A stretch of 64,000 nucleotides of DNA from Parascedosporium putredinis (lineage: Eukaryota > Ascomycota > Sordariomycetes > Microascales > Microascaceae): positions 930,001 to 994,000 of the forward strand of contig CASHTG010000017.1 in the NCBI GenBank assembly GCA_949357655.1, read 5' to 3'. Below the pieces are notes generated by a model. That model made no database searches. It saw nothing but the letters and a program-made list of their open reading frames with translations, and was not told where the DNA came from. This document shows positions 61,828 to 64,000 of this stretch, one piece after another (position 1 is the first letter of the stretch; the number at the start of each line of letters is the position of its first letter). The translations under genes were made by a program, and so were the position numbers.

Positions 61828-63169
61828 AAGTGCACGTTCCCATGCATAGCTTTAGAGGCTGCATTGTAGAGGTCCTTGGTGCAATGGGCATCTAAGCTTT
61901 GAGAGGCCATGGGGTTACATACGATGATCTTCCATACGCCACCTCGTACTTCCCTATGAGTCGTTGGGGGAGTGGGTGCAAATGGGCCGAATCTTTCGGA
62001 AGGTTGATTTTCTTCTTTCAACAATATGTAGTTAATGGACCACTTACGGTCGGAGTTAAGGGCACACGGAACTTTCTTTTGGACTTCTGTAATGGGTAGT
62101 GGAGGCGCCAGTAATGACTTCATTTATTTCCAAAGCTATCGCTTCCTCTAATCTCTTCAGAAGTTGGTCACTGACGTGGGCAAGGCAAAGCCATAAGAGG
62201 ATGGCCGACGATGTTTGAAATGTGCGCTGCATCAATGGGTAAGGGAGTCCTTCAACACCTGCCATAAAAGGAGGAGGCATGGCGAATACCGATGTAAGAG
62301 TTGAATAAGCCCGTTCAATCCCCGAAATGGGGCTTCAGCTTGACTTTCCGAATGGCTAGTAGAGAGATCCGACCTCTTTTCTTAATTGTGCATGGTATGT
62401 GGTTGGAAGGAAGGAGGGTGGCTATAGGCGATGAGGCAGTAATTGCGGCTGCGAATATAATAGCGGGATGTCCATAGATGTCATCGCCACGCCGAGGAGA
62501 TCTGTATAACCGGAGCTCGAGTGGGTGAGCGATGCATCTATTTCAGCAACGACCTCGAGGCGCGCTGGGGTCAATTGGCGCATCGTCGCAAAGTAAAATC
62601 ATTTCGGAGACAAATGCTGCTGATCATGCCTTGTTCTTTTAGTGTGCATGGAGCCCCGCACTGTTTGGCTGTTGGAGATACAAATCGATGTCATGATTAA
62701 AGACAGTGGAGGTTGGTTCCTGGGCCTGCCCGCTCCCACCTAAACCGCACCAATTTCTTCCAAGCAGCGAAATCGAAGGGGCGCCTTCCTCACACCTTTG
62801 ATCCAATCCGAAGTGGCTTGCATGCAGTAAAACATGGCAAGGCTACGAATTAACTAGGGGCCATCATTCTTATCAGCCCTCTCTCTGTCTCCCTGTCTCT
62901 CTCTCTCTCTCTCTACCGCCGCCAAAGGCTCTTCAACATTTGCCAAGTCCACCGAGAGCCGTTTAACTAGTATCGCACCAGACATCCTTTGGATCCTCTG
63001 CCCCTCACCCACTCCGTCCCTCTTTCCTCGTACCGATCTCTGCCACCGTCGTCGCACTGCCTCATCTTATTGTCGCTCCATTCAAAGATTTGATAGAGCT
63101 ATTGTTCACGCCGAGGCTCGAAAAGCTCCCAAACTGGACTCGCGTGAGGAGGGGGCCCGGCCAAACAAG
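61828..63169. other. Intergenic region with CT microsatellite
   Basis: About 1.3 kb. The left part is the 3' UTR of the membrane-protein gene. From about 62870 the + strand becomes C/T-rich, including a (CT)n run, which fits a leader for a gene starting near 63170. No gene is recognised inside. Confidence 0.45.
62878..62914. repeat. (CT)n microsatellite
   Basis: CT units, imperfect at first and perfect from about 62896, about 255 bases before a candidate ATG at 63170. Confidence 0.9.
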
Positions 63170-63949
63170 ATGGAGGTAAGCTCAACGACGAACCTGTCAC
63201 TTTCTTTTTTGTTCCTTCGCGGCATTCCCGAGTCAGCTCAGGCTTGCCCGATCTCCACCCACGATTCCCTGGATTCGGCTTGAACTTTTGCGATCCCAAG
63301 CCCCCTTTTGAGCCCCCTTGCAATCAAGTCTTTTCCTTCCAATGCCCTTGCCACTGCTGGTTTCCTCTCGGCCAATTGATCCGACTGCCTCACGTCAACT
63401 CCTCCGAAGCGCGTCCTGGCGTCACCAGCAGGCCCAACCTCCGAGCCAGTGGTTACTCGCGCTCACCACGTCTGTGACGCACCGCTTATCAGCTCTGGCT
63501 TTATTGGCAGGGGTCTGCGAGGCTGGACCTTGACCCTGACGCAGCTTGGCTCGTTCTTTGGGGGTTCTGTACGATGGCGATGACGATCCTTTCGACCTGT
63601 TCCACCTTTTGTGGCTAGATGCTTCTATGGTCACACTACGAACCTTGATTACCCAGCGGGTGGCCTGGGTGGCCTTGACTAAATCGTGGGCGCCATCGTC
63701 GAGTGCGTAATGGTCCGAACACGCTCGGCAAGCAACCACCCTGCTCTGGTCCTTGAATGGTCCTGCGAATGCAACCTCCCGAGTCCACGGCCTCGGGCGC
63801 TGTCTGCTTTTGAGTCACGGGGGTGCAAGTGCACTTGCGTCCTTGACGACGCGTCAAAGGGGTATCATCGGGTTACGCGATACCAACCCCGTCTTGAAAA
63901 CTGCGAGCTGGTAGCCAGGCTCGGCCAGACCATTTCTGGTGCCCAATGA
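63170..63949 (+). CDS. Possible hypothetical gene near the right edge
   Basis: ATG GAG at 63170-63175 runs straight into GTAAGC, a good donor. An acceptor TTGGCAG ends at 63510. Exon 2 then reads GSARLDLDPDAAWLVLW. One added base in G5 (about 63558-63562) continues it into VLYDGDDDPFDLFHLLWLDA and TLRTLITQRVAWVALTK. One added A near 63682 continues into IVGAIVECVMVRTRSASNHP and LVLEWSCECNLP, with a Cys-rich CKCTCVLDD, to a stop near 63949. The corrections are the same kind as in the certain genes, and the leader is C/T-rich. I do not recognise the protein. It may also be chance; the end could lie outside the window. Confidence 0.35.
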
Positions 63950-64000
63950 AAACCTCACTTGCGTGCTTGGGGGCGGGTTTGACCATGTTCTCTTGCCCGT

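Overview
The window looks like nuclear DNA of a filamentous ascomycete (Pezizomycotina, most likely a Sordariomycetes-type genome). Reasons: introns are short (mostly 57-135 nt) with GT...AG ends and CTAAC-like branch points, leaders are pyrimidine-rich, and the proteins have ascomycete character (Nrd1-type four-RRM protein, 2EXR protein, fungal CLC with SLEQLSYYFP, Cdc42, FWD-1/Cdc4-like F-box WD40 protein). No CRISPR array, IS element, transposase, reverse transcriptase or rRNA was seen, and no convincing tRNA.

Layout from left to right. 0.5-4.7 kb: a small GPI-type secreted protein (+), an NFKBIL1/J-like protein (-), and a ZIP9/ATX2-type metal transporter (+). 9.3-19.0 kb: three + strand housekeeping genes, namely an F-box/WD40 ubiquitin-ligase adaptor, pyruvate dehydrogenase E1 alpha and DNA ligase I. 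19.5-26.6 kb: a CLC chloride transporter (-) converges on the ligase and is divergent from a neurochondrin-family gene (+), which converges on a Vma22/CCDC115-like V-ATPase assembly gene (-). 31.7-36.5 kb: Cdc42 and cytosolic asparaginyl-tRNA synthetase (+). 42.6-48.1 kb: an Nrd1-like RNA-binding protein (+) converging on a histidine acid phosphatase (-). 51.7-52.5 kb: a 2EXR protein (-). 61.0-61.8 kb: an unnamed four-helix membrane protein (+). A possible gene starts near 63.17 kb and approaches the right edge. Between these lie long stretches (4.7-9.3, 26.6-31.7, 36.5-42.6, 48.1-51.7 and 52.5-61.0 kb) where I recognise no gene, only microsatellites, homopolymers and pyrimidine-rich tracts.

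The genes form no evident pathway or cluster. They are mostly core functions: cell cycle and DNA replication, polarity, translation, energy metabolism and ion homeostasis. Two promoters carry plausible regulatory sites: clustered ACGCG cores before DNA ligase I, and a perfect TGACTCA before asparaginyl-tRNA synthetase.

The strongest global signal is technical or evolutionary. Nearly every conserved gene has its reading frame interrupted, and almost every break is explained by one missing base (rarely two), usually in a short homopolymer. Because the affected genes are essential ones, contraction of homopolymers in an unpolished long-read assembly is the simplest explanation. CDS coordinates below therefore span the whole gene, with introns and apparent frame breaks inside. 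I found no convincing new biological system here.
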